Translations under genes and position numbers: made by a program
The notes under the pieces: model-generated
The model's database searches: none
What the model saw: the letters and a program-made list of their open reading frames with translations, nothing else
Told to the model about the DNA's origin: nothing
NCBI RefSeq assembly: GCF_014649375.1
Contig: NZ_BMSX01000001.1
Span: 248,001 to 312,000 of the forward strand
Length of the DNA: 64,000 bases
Direction: 5' to 3'
DNA from: Streptomyces aurantiogriseus
Lineage (GTDB): Bacteria > Actinomycetota > Actinomycetes > Streptomycetales > Streptomycetaceae
In this document: one piece after another, positions 50,572 to 59,558 of the stretch
Numbering within the stretch: the stretch's first letter is position 1
Layout of the letters: each line of letters opens with the position of its first letter

Positions 50572-51045
50572 TTACGGCACGTCCACCGCGTCCGTCACGC
50601 CGGTCGCGTCCGTCGGGTCCGTCGGGTCCGTCGGGTTCGCCAGGGCTTCGGCGAGCCGAGTGAACGCATCACCGGTGGTCCGGTGCCGGGAGCGGTCCGT
50701 CGGCCAGGTGCTGAAACCGTCGTCCGGCCAGCGCGGTACGACGTGGAAGTGCAAGTGGGGCACCGACTGTTCGGAGCCCGGTCCGCTCGCGCTGAGGATG
50801 TTGACGCCGCCGGCGCCGAGCGCGGTCCGCATCGTGCCCGCGACCCGCTGAACCAGCGCCACGGTGGCGCTCAGGGTCTGCGGCGGGATGTCGAAGAGAT
50901 CCCTGTGGTGGGTGGTCGGCACGACGAGGGTGTGGCCGGGCGCCAGGGGGTCGAGGGGCGCGAAGGCACAGGCGACCGGGGTGCGCGTGACCCAGCGGGC
51001 CCTGTCCTCGCGGATCAGGTGACAGAAGGTGCAGTCGTCGTCCAT
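50572..51045 (-). CDS. HIT-family protein
   Basis: The 157-residue product has the histidine triad PHLHFHVVPRW and an N-terminal zinc-type CTFCHLIRE, and the middle ALDPLAPGHTLVVPTTHHRDLFDI region. HIT proteins hydrolyse or transfer nucleotides from phosphoramidates or dinucleotides. ATG 51045 has GAGG upstream. The C-terminus carries a short PTD repeat (NPTDPTDPTDATGVTDAVD) coded by nine-base direct repeats, which is outside the domain. Confidence 0.93.
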   Translation of the reverse strand: MDDDCTFCHLIREDRARWVTRTPVACAFAPLDPLAPGHTLVVPTTHHRDLFDIPPQTLSATVALVQRVAGTMRTALGAGGVNILSASGPGSEQSVPHLHFHVVPRWPDDGFSTWPTDRSRHRTTGDAFTRLAEALANPTDPTDPTDATGVTDAVDVP

Positions 51046-51209
51046 GGCGTTCCTCGTGTTCCTCACGGGCAGCGGTGGCCGTCGTCCGGCAGGCCCATCG
51101 TGTGCGGGACGGGTTCGCCGTCCTCCGGGACGACGAAGGTGAACACGGCCGACGTCGCGGTTCCGGCGGGGCGGCCGCCGGGCCGGGCCGGCCGTCCCCG
51201 GTTCCCCGC

Positions 51210-52304
51210 TCACCTCGGCCGCAACGGCCCCGCCGCCGCCTCGACCTCCGCCCACACCGCGGGCCGGGTCTGCTCCGTGAAGGTGGGGACGTAGGGCCAC
51301 ATGACCCGTTGGCCGGTGTGTACGGCTGGGGTCACGGCCCAGACCACGCCGGTGCGGTCGACGTAGCAGGGCCAGTGGTGGGACAGGCCGTGAGCCACGT
51401 CGGTGCGGAGTCGTTCGACGAGGGGGGCGGGGATCGCGGACAGGCGGGGCTGTGGGGGGCGCCAGCCCGGCAGTGGGCCCCGGAAGCCGACCCCGTGGCG
51501 GCGGCGGAGGAGGACGATCTCGGCCACGGCGGTCCCGGTCACGGCGGCCGGGCCGGCGAAGAGGGCCACGTAGTAGGACGGCGTGGGGTGCGAGCCGGGG
51601 TAGGCCTCGACCGCGTCGATGAGCACCGCGTGGGCGATCGCCGTCAGCCAGACCAGGGGGACGCTCGCCAGGGGGCGGACGAGGGGGTGGCCGCCGGTGC
51701 TGAAGGCGTTGCGGTGGATCAGATAGAGGACGGAGCCGAAGAAGACCGTGAGCCAGGGGCCGAACAGCACCGCAAGGACCAGCCAGGCGGCCTGGTCGGG
51801 CTCGTAGTCGTAGCCGTGGAGCGCCCAGGCCACGAACAGGCCGCAGAAGACCGCCGTGAGCAGGGCGGTCAGCAGGGGGCGGACACAGAGGCGGGCCACC
51901 CGGCCGCGGGTGCCGGGGCGGGCCACGGCGATGAGCGGGACGCAGGCCAGGAGGAGGGCCACCGGGCCGGTGGCCAGCATCAGGACGCTGTCGCTGAAGG
52001 CCTCGCCGATGGGCTCGACGATGCCTCCGCCCGTGACCAGGCGGACGATCAGGAAGAGGACACCCAGCCCCAGCAACGCCCTGGGCAGCAGCAGCCGTTC
52101 GATGAGCGGGTCGGCCGCCTGTCCGACGGGTCCGACGGCGTCGGCCGCGCTGAAGCGGAGGATGTGGAAAGGGCCGTAGACGCGCCGGGCCAGCCGCCAC
52201 GGCAGCAGCACGTCGAGCGCCCACGCACCCGGCCCGCTCGCGCGGGCCGGGGCGTCGGGTGTGCGGTAGGGCGGGCGGTCGTAGGCGTCGGCGGCGGTGC
52301 TCAT
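51210..52304 (-). CDS. hypothetical multi-pass membrane protein
   Basis: The 364-residue product has about seven membrane helices between residues 60 and 270 (for example LLLPRALLGLGVLFLIVRLVTG, VALLLACVPLIAVA, PLLTALLTAVFCGLFVAWAL) and a soluble C-terminal part of about 90 residues containing WPCYVDRTGVVWAVTPAVH. I recognise no family. ATG 52304 has GGGGGAG eleven bases upstream. It is followed after 164 bases by the HIT gene on the same strand. Confidence 0.7.
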   Translation of the reverse strand: MSTAADAYDRPPYRTPDAPARASGPGAWALDVLLPWRLARRVYGPFHILRFSAADAVGPVGQAADPLIERLLLPRALLGLGVLFLIVRLVTGGGIVEPIGEAFSDSVLMLATGPVALLLACVPLIAVARPGTRGRVARLCVRPLLTALLTAVFCGLFVAWALHGYDYEPDQAAWLVLAVLFGPWLTVFFGSVLYLIHRNAFSTGGHPLVRPLASVPLVWLTAIAHAVLIDAVEAYPGSHPTPSYYVALFAGPAAVTGTAVAEIVLLRRRHGVGFRGPLPGWRPPQPRLSAIPAPLVERLRTDVAHGLSHHWPCYVDRTGVVWAVTPAVHTGQRVMWPYVPTFTEQTRPAVWAEVEAAAGPLRPR

Positions 52305-52385
52305 GACGTCGCTTGCTCCCCCGAGTCGACGGATCATGACCAGAATCCGCTCATCCTGGCATGTCCCCCGCCAACGCCCAACCGG

Positions 52386-54077
52386 TTACGGCGCGTCGAT
52401 CAGGTCGTACGGCGGAACCGACACCGTACGGGCACCCGGGGTGCCGCCGAGGACGACCTTGCGCAGGGAGGTGTTGTTGTTGAGGTTCGTCTCCTTCAGG
52501 CGCTTCGCCGGGTTGGCGAGGACCTCGACGTAGTACGTGCCGTTGGGCAGGTCGGTGATGTCGAAGGACTGGCCCGGGCGGTACTGGGTGTAGGTGTCGC
52601 CGGAGCCGACGTCCAGGACCTCGCGCACGGAGATCGAGTTCTGCTCACCGCAGGCGGTGGACAGGTCGGTGTTGTACGGGTGCCAGTTGGCGTTCTTCAC
52701 CGTGTAGTCGACGGCGTCGGTGTTGGCCAGGCAGAACGCCTCCTTGCCGCTGCGCACCTCCTTGGTCTTGTCCTCGCTCAGCAGGCGGTAGCTGGCGAAG
52801 TCGGTGAAGTGCCAGTGCTCGTGGCCGACGCGCGGGTCCCACTCCATGGTGCCGGTGGGGGTGTAGCCGATCTGCTTGCCGTTGGCGTCGTAGAAGTACT
52901 GGTAGGCGTCCATCAGGTCCTGGCCGGGGCTGCGGAAGCCGTCCACGACGAGGGGGGCCGGGCCCGCGTTCCAGACGTTGGCGCTGAAGGCGAGGTAGTC
53001 CCTGCCGGGTACGTCGCCGTCCTCGCCGTCGGTGATCTCGAAGCCCCAGGCCGGCAGGGACCGCAGGTCCGGCTTGGGCGCGTTGGCCGGGACGCTCGCC
53101 CGGCCGGTGGGCTCCTTGGCGTTGGCCTTCAGCGCGGGCGCGATGCGGGAGCCGTCGGTGTGGCCCTTGCCGTCGCCCAGGTGGTGGGCGAGGCCACGGT
53201 CCTCGAGGGCGTGGGAGAGGGCGGGCGGGGTGGGGGCGTCGGCGCCGCGCGTGCCGTAGTGGTGACCGGTGTCGCCGGCCGCCTGGCCCCCGGCGTGCGC
53301 GGAGTGCGCGCCGTGCCCGCCGTGAGCGGCGGCGGACCGCAGGCCCACGCCCTCGCCCCCGTCGGACTCCTGACGTACCGTCACCTTGATGGTCGGCCGG
53401 TCGTCGGGGATGCCGAACAGGTCCCGGTACTTCTTCGCCACCGACACCGTGGCGGTGTACTCGCCCACGGGCAGGTCCACCGGCTTGTCGTAGTCGATGG
53501 TGCTGGTGTTGGCCGCCCAGCCCTTCTCGACGCCCCACACCGAACCCAGCGTGAACGGGTTGGTGGGGCAGCTCTGCGGATAGTGCGAGGTCGCCGGGGC
53601 GTCCGGACGGATCCGGCCGGAAGCGTTGTTCGGGCAGAAGGTTCCCTTGCTGGTGGCGACCTCGGCCCCGGACGCGTCCGTGACGGACACCTCCAGGAAG
53701 CCGGGCAGCCCGGAGAAGTCGTTCACCAGGCCGGCGGGCAGCTTCTTGGTCTTCGTCTTCGTCCCGTCGCGCAGGATCTGCTCGGCGACGACGGGGTCCT
53801 TGTACGACTTGCGCGTCACCTTGAACTCCAGCGGCGCGTTGTCGACCGAGACGTACGTACCCAGGTCCAGATTCACTCCGGCCTGTCCGTCCCACTCCCA
53901 CCGGTCGAGCGTCACGGACTTCGACGCGGCGATCAGTTTGAGCTCCGGCACGCCGGGCTTGCTCTGCGGGGCCGCGCCGGCGCCGGGTGCGGCCCCGGCG
54001 ACGGCTACGACGGTGAGCGCGGCGCCCGCGGCGAACGCGGCGCGCTTGAGCCCCTTGCGATGTGGCTGACTGGTCAT
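52386..54077 (-). CDS. secreted lysyl oxidase-family copper protein
   Basis: The 563-residue product has a signal peptide (AAFAAGAALTVVAVAGAAPGAGA, cleaved near 45). The N-terminal half holds beta domains that include PARP-free adhesion-like segments; the C-terminal half is a lysyl oxidase domain: WDPRVGHEHWHFTDFASYRL with the copper-binding histidines, KEAFCLANT, WHPYNTDLSTACG and NGTYYVEVLANPAKRLKETNLNNNT (quoted as positions about 515-540). A His/Gly-rich stretch (HGGHGAHSAHAGG) lies near 300 and may bind metal. It would oxidise lysine side chains outside the cell; homologues are present in other Streptomyces. ATG 54077 has GAGGA upstream. Confidence 0.88.
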   Translation of the reverse strand: MTSQPHRKGLKRAAFAAGAALTVVAVAGAAPGAGAAPQSKPGVPELKLIAASKSVTLDRWEWDGQAGVNLDLGTYVSVDNAPLEFKVTRKSYKDPVVAEQILRDGTKTKTKKLPAGLVNDFSGLPGFLEVSVTDASGAEVATSKGTFCPNNASGRIRPDAPATSHYPQSCPTNPFTLGSVWGVEKGWAANTSTIDYDKPVDLPVGEYTATVSVAKKYRDLFGIPDDRPTIKVTVRQESDGGEGVGLRSAAAHGGHGAHSAHAGGQAAGDTGHHYGTRGADAPTPPALSHALEDRGLAHHLGDGKGHTDGSRIAPALKANAKEPTGRASVPANAPKPDLRSLPAWGFEITDGEDGDVPGRDYLAFSANVWNAGPAPLVVDGFRSPGQDLMDAYQYFYDANGKQIGYTPTGTMEWDPRVGHEHWHFTDFASYRLLSEDKTKEVRSGKEAFCLANTDAVDYTVKNANWHPYNTDLSTACGEQNSISVREVLDVGSGDTYTQYRPGQSFDITDLPNGTYYVEVLANPAKRLKETNLNNNTSLRKVVLGGTPGARTVSVPPYDLIDAP

Positions 54078-54237
54078 CGGTTCCTCGTCTGCGAGTGCCA
54101 TGGTCAGTGGCATCGGACTGGACAGCCCACGGAGGCGGCCCTCGTACGGACGCACCCCACGCGCCCAGGCCACACATCTGTGAACATCCTGTGAGACAGG
54201 TAAAACCGTTGCCCAGGTTGCCTGTTGGGGAAGAAAT

Positions 54238-54897
54238 TCACCTGCTGTTGCGGCCTCGCGGGGTCTCGGAACGGAAGCCGTGGCCGAGTTCCGGCGCGAG
54301 GCCGTGGTAGTGGCGGAAGTTGTAGATCAGCGGGCTCCAGGCCGACGGGTCGACATGCTGGGTCCCGGGGACGACGACGGAGGCGTCGGCGTGGACCCGC
54401 AGCACCTCGCACTCGACGATCCGGAAGTGCCCGTCCGCACCGCCCGGCCTCATCTCCCGTACGACGGCCTCCAGTTGGAGCCGGCACTCCGCGACCCGTG
54501 GCGGCCGTACCGTCTCGGCGGGCTGCGAGGTGAGCCCCGCGGCCGCGAACTTGTCCGGCTCGTACCGGTAGGTGGCGCGCTTGGCCTCCGGCACCGGGTC
54601 CGTGCCGGTGAGCGGGGCGAGCGCCTCGACCTGCCGCCACAGCCCGGGACCGGGCAGGTTGATGACCAACTCCGGCCGGGCGTCCAGATTCTCGACGGTA
54701 CGGCTCTCGCGGCCGATCCCGAGGACGACGGTGTAACCCAGCGCCCAGGCGGAGGAGACAGGGGCGAGGTTGGGGGTGCCGTCGGGGTTCTCGGTGGCGA
54801 GCAGGGCCACCGGGGTACCGAAGTACAGAATGCTCGGCGCGATGGGGAGGTGCTGCTCGGGGCGGGCCGTCGTCGTGGCGTTGGCTGTTGCGCTCAT
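54238..54897 (-). CDS. flavin reductase-like FMN-binding split-barrel protein
   Basis: The 219-residue product shows the flavin reductase domain: PVALLATENPDGTPNLAPVSSAWALGYTVVLGIGRESRTVENLDARPELVINLP (positions about 29-82), the part that binds FMN. The C-terminal part ends in YNFRHYHGLAPELGHGFRSETPRGR. It is divergent from an ArsR gene with only 57 bases between the starts, so the ArsR protein likely controls it. The reaction may be NAD(P)H-dependent flavin reduction or reduction of a small substrate. Confidence 0.88.
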   Translation of the reverse strand: MSATANATTTARPEQHLPIAPSILYFGTPVALLATENPDGTPNLAPVSSAWALGYTVVLGIGRESRTVENLDARPELVINLPGPGLWRQVEALAPLTGTDPVPEAKRATYRYEPDKFAAAGLTSQPAETVRPPRVAECRLQLEAVVREMRPGGADGHFRIVECEVLRVHADASVVVPGTQHVDPSAWSPLIYNFRHYHGLAPELGHGFRSETPRGRNSR

Positions 54898-54954
54898 GCC
54901 GGGAACGCTAGGCCTCCGACACTTCGGTCCCCGCCGAAACGTACGGTGCTCACC

Positions 54955-55698
54955 ATGGGAGACGTGCACGCGACCGCAGCCGACCACCACCCCATCGACC
55001 GCCCCGACCTGGCGGCCCTGGCCGGCCTGCTCGCGGACCGCACCCGGGCCGCGATGTGCCTGGCCCTGCTGGACGGCCGCACCTGGACGGCCACGGAACT
55101 GGCCCGCCACACGGGCGTGGCCGCCTCCACCGCGACCGCACACCTCAACCGCCTGGTCGCCGGCGGCCTGCTGGAGGAGGAACGCCGGGGCCGCCACCGC
55201 CACGTCCGCCTCGCCGACGCCGACACCGCCGAAATGATCGAAAGCCTCGCCTCCCACGCCCCCCTTCGCCCGGCCCACGTCCGCTCCCTGCGCGACGCCC
55301 ACCGCCACCGCTCCCTCACCCACGCCCGCACCTGCTTCGACCACCTGGCGGGCACGGTGGCGGTGGCCATCACCGACGCCCTCTCCGACCGCCACCTCCT
55401 GACCTGGGACTACGGCCCCACCCTCACCCCCGAGGGCAAGGACTGGCTCCGCCACGAGGGCATAGCCGACCACCGCGACAACCGCGCCCACGTCCGCACC
55501 TGCCTCGACTGGACGGAACGCCGCCCCCACCTGGCGGGCGCGGTGGGCGCGGCCCTGTTCCGGCACGCCCTGGAGCGCGGCTGGATGGTCCGCAGGGGCA
55601 CGACACGGATCGTGACGGTGACGGAGGAGGGCCGGAGAGCCCTGCGGGAGCGCTTGGGGGTGGAGGAGGGCGTGCTGGCCGGGCCGGGGGACGTGTAG
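54955..55698 (+). CDS. ArsR-family winged-helix regulator
   Basis: The 247-residue protein is a long ArsR type: DPTRAAM-like ADRTRAAMCLALLDGRTWTATELARHTGVAASTATAHLNRLVAGGLLEEERRGRHRHVRLA (about 27-90) is the DNA-binding domain, followed by a C-terminal region with ERRPHLAGAVGAALFRHALERGW that is shared by a streptomycete subgroup. No metal-binding cysteine motif is visible. The short divergent intergenic region contains TTCGGTCCCCGCCGAA (54922-54937), whose TTCGG/CCGAA arms may be its operator. Confidence 0.9.
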   Translation: MGDVHATAADHHPIDRPDLAALAGLLADRTRAAMCLALLDGRTWTATELARHTGVAASTATAHLNRLVAGGLLEEERRGRHRHVRLADADTAEMIESLASHAPLRPAHVRSLRDAHRHRSLTHARTCFDHLAGTVAVAITDALSDRHLLTWDYGPTLTPEGKDWLRHEGIADHRDNRAHVRTCLDWTERRPHLAGAVGAALFRHALERGWMVRRGTTRIVTVTEEGRRALRERLGVEEGVLAGPGDV

Positions 55699-55738
55699 GG
55701 GCCCGACGCGGTCCGTACGGTGCCGGCTCCCGCGGTGG

Positions 55739-56242
55739 TCAGTACCGCACCGCCCGCCCCACCTCGGCCCGGACCTCCGCCGGCACCCTGTGCGTGGTCC
55801 GTGCACTGGCCGCCTTGGACTTGCCGGCCGGTACGTCGGGGACGGTGACGAGGACCGTGTCCTGCCAATTGCCGTTGCCGTCGCGGAAGTCGACTTGGAC
55901 GGCGAAGGACTTCGTCGAGTCGGCGGAGTTCGTGGCGGTCACCTCGACGGTGCCGCGGCCGTCCCCGTCCCTGGACGGGCTGCCGAGTTTCACGTCGCCC
56001 TTGGCCTCGACTCCGCCCTTGATGCCGTCCAGCTTGCGGCCGACCTCCGCGGTCGCCGAGGCGAACGCGTCCGCTGCCCGTCCGCCGAGCGACTCCGCGG
56101 CGGACGCGGCGCGGCTGGTCACGGACGACGGGTCGGTGTCGTCCGTGCAGCCGGACAGCAGGAGGCAGCCGGACAGCAGGAGGGTGCACGCCGTCGCCGT
56201 CGGCGCGGCCGTCGTCGCCCAGGGGGTGCGGTGAGCTGTCAT
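55739..56242 (-). CDS. small lipoprotein with duplicated lipobox
   Basis: The 167-residue product has a signal sequence ending in LLLSGCLLLSGCTDD: two consecutive copies of the lipobox LLSGC are coded by an 18-base tandem repeat. Either cysteine could be lipidated. The mature part (VEVTATNSADSTKSFAVQVDFRDGNGNWQDTVLVTV, about 105-140) is a beta-sandwich of FxLYD/DUF4352-like appearance. ATG 56242 has GGAGG seven bases upstream. The function is unknown. Confidence 0.8.
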   Translation of the reverse strand: MTAHRTPWATTAAPTATACTLLLSGCLLLSGCTDDTDPSSVTSRAASAAESLGGRAADAFASATAEVGRKLDGIKGGVEAKGDVKLGSPSRDGDGRGTVEVTATNSADSTKSFAVQVDFRDGNGNWQDTVLVTVPDVPAGKSKAASARTTHRVPAEVRAEVGRAVRY

Positions 56243-56423
56243 GGGGCCTCCAGCGTCGGGTCGGGTCGTCCAGCGAATCTCCTCCAGTGAAGGTCCACCC
56301 GCCCGCGCCCGCATGCCGGCTCACCCGGACGGGCCACTCCTCGTGGTGCCGGGCCACCCCCGGACAGATCGTCGGAGAGCACGGCCGACACAGGCACAGG
56401 AGCACACGGAAGCGGGTACGGCC

Positions 56424-56951
56424 ATGAGCAGCGAGCAGCCCTCGCAGTCCCACACGCCCGAGGAGCCCCCTGTCACCCCCCGGGAGTCGCCCATCTGGGA
56501 CCCGTCCCACCAGGGCACCAACCGTCCCCCGGCGTCGTGGGGCTCCCGTCCGGTGGACGAGAGCGGCTGGGCCGGCGGCGGTGTCGTCTTCGCGGGGGTG
56601 CTGATGCTGGTGCACGGCATCCTCACCGCCCTCCAGGGCATCGCCGCGATCGCCGAGGACGAGGTGTACGCCCGCGTCGGCGACTACGTCTACCGGATCA
56701 ACCTCACCGGCTGGGGCTGGATCCTGCTGATCCTGGGTGTCGTGGCCGCCGCCACCGGGTGGGGCATCCTCAAGGGGGCCGGCCGGGCCCGGACCGCGGG
56801 CATCCTGCTGGCCTCGCTGAGCCTGATCCTGCAGTTCCTGTTCCTGCCGTACGCGCCCGTCTGGTCGCTCGTCCTGATCGCCGTCGACATCTTCGTGATC
56901 TGGTCGCTGGCCACGTACCGGCCGCCGAGGGCGACGGCCCGGCCGGCCTGA
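56424..56951 (+). CDS. DUF7144-type four-helix membrane protein
   Basis: The 175-residue product has a hydrophilic N-terminal 50 residues and four membrane helices: GGVVFAGVLMLVHGILTALQGIAAI, GWGWILLILGVVAAATGWGIL, AGILLASLSLILQFLFLPYAP and WSLVLIAVDIFVIWSLATY. The first helix followed by EDEVYARVGDYVYRINLTGWGW is the mark of DUF7144 proteins in actinomycetes. ATG 56424 has GGAAG upstream. No function is known. Confidence 0.82.
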   Translation: MSSEQPSQSHTPEEPPVTPRESPIWDPSHQGTNRPPASWGSRPVDESGWAGGGVVFAGVLMLVHGILTALQGIAAIAEDEVYARVGDYVYRINLTGWGWILLILGVVAAATGWGILKGAGRARTAGILLASLSLILQFLFLPYAPVWSLVLIAVDIFVIWSLATYRPPRATARPA

Positions 56952-56974
56952 GCCGGAAGCCGGACCGACCGCCT

Positions 56975-57163
56975 TCAGCGCTTCAACTTCTTGTACTTCC
57001 GCATCAGTTCGACGATCCGCGCCTGATCGGCCCGCCCGTTCAGCTCCGTCAGCAGCTCGTCCGGGCACAGCTCGTAGAAGTCGCCCCAGTAGCGGCGACC
57101 CCGGTTGTCCCAGATGCGGTAGCCGCCGGGCACGCCCCGGGCGACGTAACGCCGCTTGCTCAC
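56975..57163 (-). CDS. small basic hypothetical protein
   Basis: The 62-residue product begins at GTG 57163 with AGCAGG upstream. It starts SKRRYVARGVPGGYRIWDNRGRRYWGDFYE and ends in a lysine-rich helix (RIVELMRKYKKLKR). The aromatic-rich N-terminal part looks like a small beta-sheet, perhaps nucleic-acid binding. I have no family name. It lies 71 bases after the M23 gene on the same strand. Confidence 0.7.
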   Translation of the reverse strand: MSKRRYVARGVPGGYRIWDNRGRRYWGDFYELCPDELLTELNGRADQARIVELMRKYKKLKR

Positions 57164-57234
57164 TGCCTGCTCACTGCTCGCACGCTCCAGGGTCCCCTTC
57201 CCCGCCGTCGAACGCACAGTGTGCCCGGCCGCCG

Positions 57235-58302
57235 TCACCCCTCGCGCGGGATTTCCCTGCCGGACCTGGCCGGGCCTGGCCGTACCTGGCTGTCCGGCAC
57301 CACCTCGACTCCCTTTCTCCGCAGGTACGGCAACGGCGGCACCGCGGAGCCCATGTAGGGCGTGATGCGTACCTCGAAGTGGAGGTGGGGGCCGGTGACG
57401 TTGCCGGTCGCGCCGGAGAGGCCGATGCGTTGGCCCGCCGTGACCCGCTCGCCCTTGCGGACGTCGATGCGGGAGAGGTGGGCGTACTGCGTGAAGTAGC
57501 CGTAGGGGTGGCGGATCAGGACCTGGTGGCCGAAGCCGTCGCCGCAGGTGGTCACGCGGACGGTGCCGGGGCCGACGGCGTACACCGGGGTGCCGGTGGG
57601 CACGGCGAAGTCCTGGCCGGTGTGACGGTGGGTCCAGCGGGGGCCGCGGTCCGCGTAGCCGGCGGAGAGCCAGTAGCCGCGGGTCGGGGTGGTCCAGGCC
57701 GGGGCGCGGTCCTTGGGGGGCCCGCTGCGCTGCTCGGGCTGGTGACCGCGGCCCCCGGACGGCCCGCTGCGGTCCCCGAGCAGCTCGTTGCGGTCCTCGG
57801 GCTGGTGGCTGCGGCCCCTGGGCGGCCCGCTGCGGTCCTCGGGCTGGTGGCGGTGGCTTTCGGGCTGGTGGCCGTGGCTGTCGGGCTGGTGGCCGTGGTT
57901 CTCGGGTGGCTGCTTGCGGTGCTTGGGCGGTCGGCTGCTGTCGCGGGCGAAGCACTGTCCGTCCCGCCCGGACGGGTCCACGGCGGCCGGATCGCCGGTG
58001 TTCCGTGCCACCGCCCACAGCATGTCCCACAGCTGGGCGCGAACGGCCTTGCGGTGGTGCTCGGCCGCCTGGACCGTCCTGTCGTCGGCGTGCGCCTCGC
58101 GGAGCCGGTCGGCCCGTTCACGGGCCTGCTCGTGCGCCTCCACGGCCCGGGCGGCATCCTCGCGGACCCCACCGCTCCCGGCACCGGCGGGCACCGGGGC
58201 GAGCGTGACCAGGAGAACGGCCAGGGGTACGGCCAGGAGGGTGGTCCCGGTCGTGGCACCGAGACGCGTGCGGGGAAAGCGCGCGGGGTGTTCTCGTCGC
58301 AT
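57235..58302 (-). CDS. secreted M23-family peptidase with His-rich linker
   Basis: The 355-residue product has a signal peptide (TLLAVPLAVLLVTLAPVPAGAG), a helical segment (AVEAHEQARERADRLREAHA), a long repetitive linker at about 130-205 with GHQPDSHGHQPESHRHQPEDR and similar units, and a C-terminal M23 domain: HRHTGQDFAVPTGTPV with the HxxxD zinc ligands, YGYFTQYAHLSRIDV and GPHLHFEVRI. It probably cleaves peptidoglycan cross-bridges or acts as cell-wall regulator. ATG 58302 has a weak ribosome binding site. Confidence 0.9.
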   Translation of the reverse strand: MRREHPARFPRTRLGATTGTTLLAVPLAVLLVTLAPVPAGAGSGGVREDAARAVEAHEQARERADRLREAHADDRTVQAAEHHRKAVRAQLWDMLWAVARNTGDPAAVDPSGRDGQCFARDSSRPPKHRKQPPENHGHQPDSHGHQPESHRHQPEDRSGPPRGRSHQPEDRNELLGDRSGPSGGRGHQPEQRSGPPKDRAPAWTTPTRGYWLSAGYADRGPRWTHRHTGQDFAVPTGTPVYAVGPGTVRVTTCGDGFGHQVLIRHPYGYFTQYAHLSRIDVRKGERVTAGQRIGLSGATGNVTGPHLHFEVRITPYMGSAVPPLPYLRRKGVEVVPDSQVRPGPARSGREIPREG

Positions 58303-58354
58303 CTTGGGATCATCGGACCGGTGAGGCTCCCGGACCGGTTGACGCACCGCGTGT

Positions 58355-59341
58355 TCAGCCGTTCGGCCGCGCCACCAGCTTCCTGTACACGTCGGAGGAC
58401 CGTGGGTTGTCCCGGCACAGCCACACCCCGTGCGGGCAGTAGTCGCTGATGGTCTGGTAGAGCGGCCGGTGCCGGGCGAACCAGCCGAGCATGCCGCGTA
58501 CGTACGCCGGGTTGTCCCCGTTCCGGTACAGCCCCCACTCGGGATACGAGACGGGCTTGCCGTGCTCCTTGGCGAACCGCACGTGCGCCGCCAGCCCGTA
58601 CGGCTCGGCGACCTGCTCCTTGAAGGGCATGCCCTCGGGATGGTCGTAGGCGTCCATGCCGATGACGTCGACATAGGCGTCGCCGGGGTAGCACCTGGTC
58701 CAGGGGATGGCGTCCCGCCCCCGGTTGGGCGTGAACTCGAACCGGAACCGCTGCCCGGGCACGGCCCGCATGGCCCGCACCACGCGCTTCCAGTACTGCT
58801 TCCAGGCGTCCGGGTCCGGACCGCACCGGTGCTGGTAGGTGATGCCGTTCATCTCCCACCCGATGACGAGCACGGTGTCGGAGAGCCCGAGCCCGACGAG
58901 CCGCCGCCCGAGCGTCCGGAAATGCCTGTCGTACGCCCCGTCCGCGCCCCTCCTCAGCTCCCGCCGCACGACGGAGTCGGGCAGATGCGCCTCGCTCCGG
59001 TCCAGCATCGGCACGTTGAGCACGAACATCCGCTCCTTCCGCGCCTTGCGCCACGTCGCCCAGTGCTGCAGATGCCCGGGCTCCCCCTCGATACGGCTCC
59101 ACCGGTCCCCCGGCAGAAAGGCCCGTCCGACGCGCGGCGTGGCCGCTCCCACCCATCCGTCGAGCCCCGCCAACCGCCGCACGGCGTCCGAGTCATACCC
59201 GAGGTAGGCGCCGAAGGCGGGCGGCACGCGGGGCGGCGGAGCGAATCCCGGCCACCCCCCTCCGAGCCGGATGCAGGCCGGACCGGCCAGAAGGGCCAGC
59301 GCGGCGAGGGCGATGACAAGAACACGAGGAGGTTGTCGCAC
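58355..59341 (-). CDS. secreted GH26-like glycoside hydrolase
   Basis: The 328-residue product starts with a hydrophobic signal (VLVIALAALALLAGPACIRLGG). Catalytic residues of a clan GH-A barrel are visible: the acid/base Glu in VLVIGWEMNGITY and the nucleophile Glu in VSYPEWGLYR. FRFEFTPNRG and VDVIGMDAYDH lie between them. WEMNG with PEWG is the pattern of GH26-like mannanases and cellulases. The start is GTG 59341; it is not strongly supported, and upstream in-frame codons exist. It is divergent from the metallopeptidase gene. Confidence 0.78.
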   Translation of the reverse strand: MRQPPRVLVIALAALALLAGPACIRLGGGWPGFAPPPRVPPAFGAYLGYDSDAVRRLAGLDGWVGAATPRVGRAFLPGDRWSRIEGEPGHLQHWATWRKARKERMFVLNVPMLDRSEAHLPDSVVRRELRRGADGAYDRHFRTLGRRLVGLGLSDTVLVIGWEMNGITYQHRCGPDPDAWKQYWKRVVRAMRAVPGQRFRFEFTPNRGRDAIPWTRCYPGDAYVDVIGMDAYDHPEGMPFKEQVAEPYGLAAHVRFAKEHGKPVSYPEWGLYRNGDNPAYVRGMLGWFARHRPLYQTISDYCPHGVWLCRDNPRSSDVYRKLVARPNG

Positions 59342-59558
59342 CGGCTCATGATGACCACCCCCCACCCCTGCACACGCCGGACTCGCCAGGGGACCACCCG
59401 GACCGGGGACAGCACCCCGGCCGCTCCCGCCGCAGTCGCAGCAGTGGGCGTACGGCAGTTCGAGGCGGGTGGAGCGGGGAGAGGGGGCAACCTCCGAGGG
59501 CGGGTGCGGCGACTGGTAGGTGTACGTGAATCCCGTTCCCCACACGAGGAGTTCACCC

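Noticed and set aside
50580..50640. GTCCGTCGG direct repeats considered as a regulatory element
   Set aside because: They encode the PTD-repeat tail of the HIT protein and need no separate explanation.
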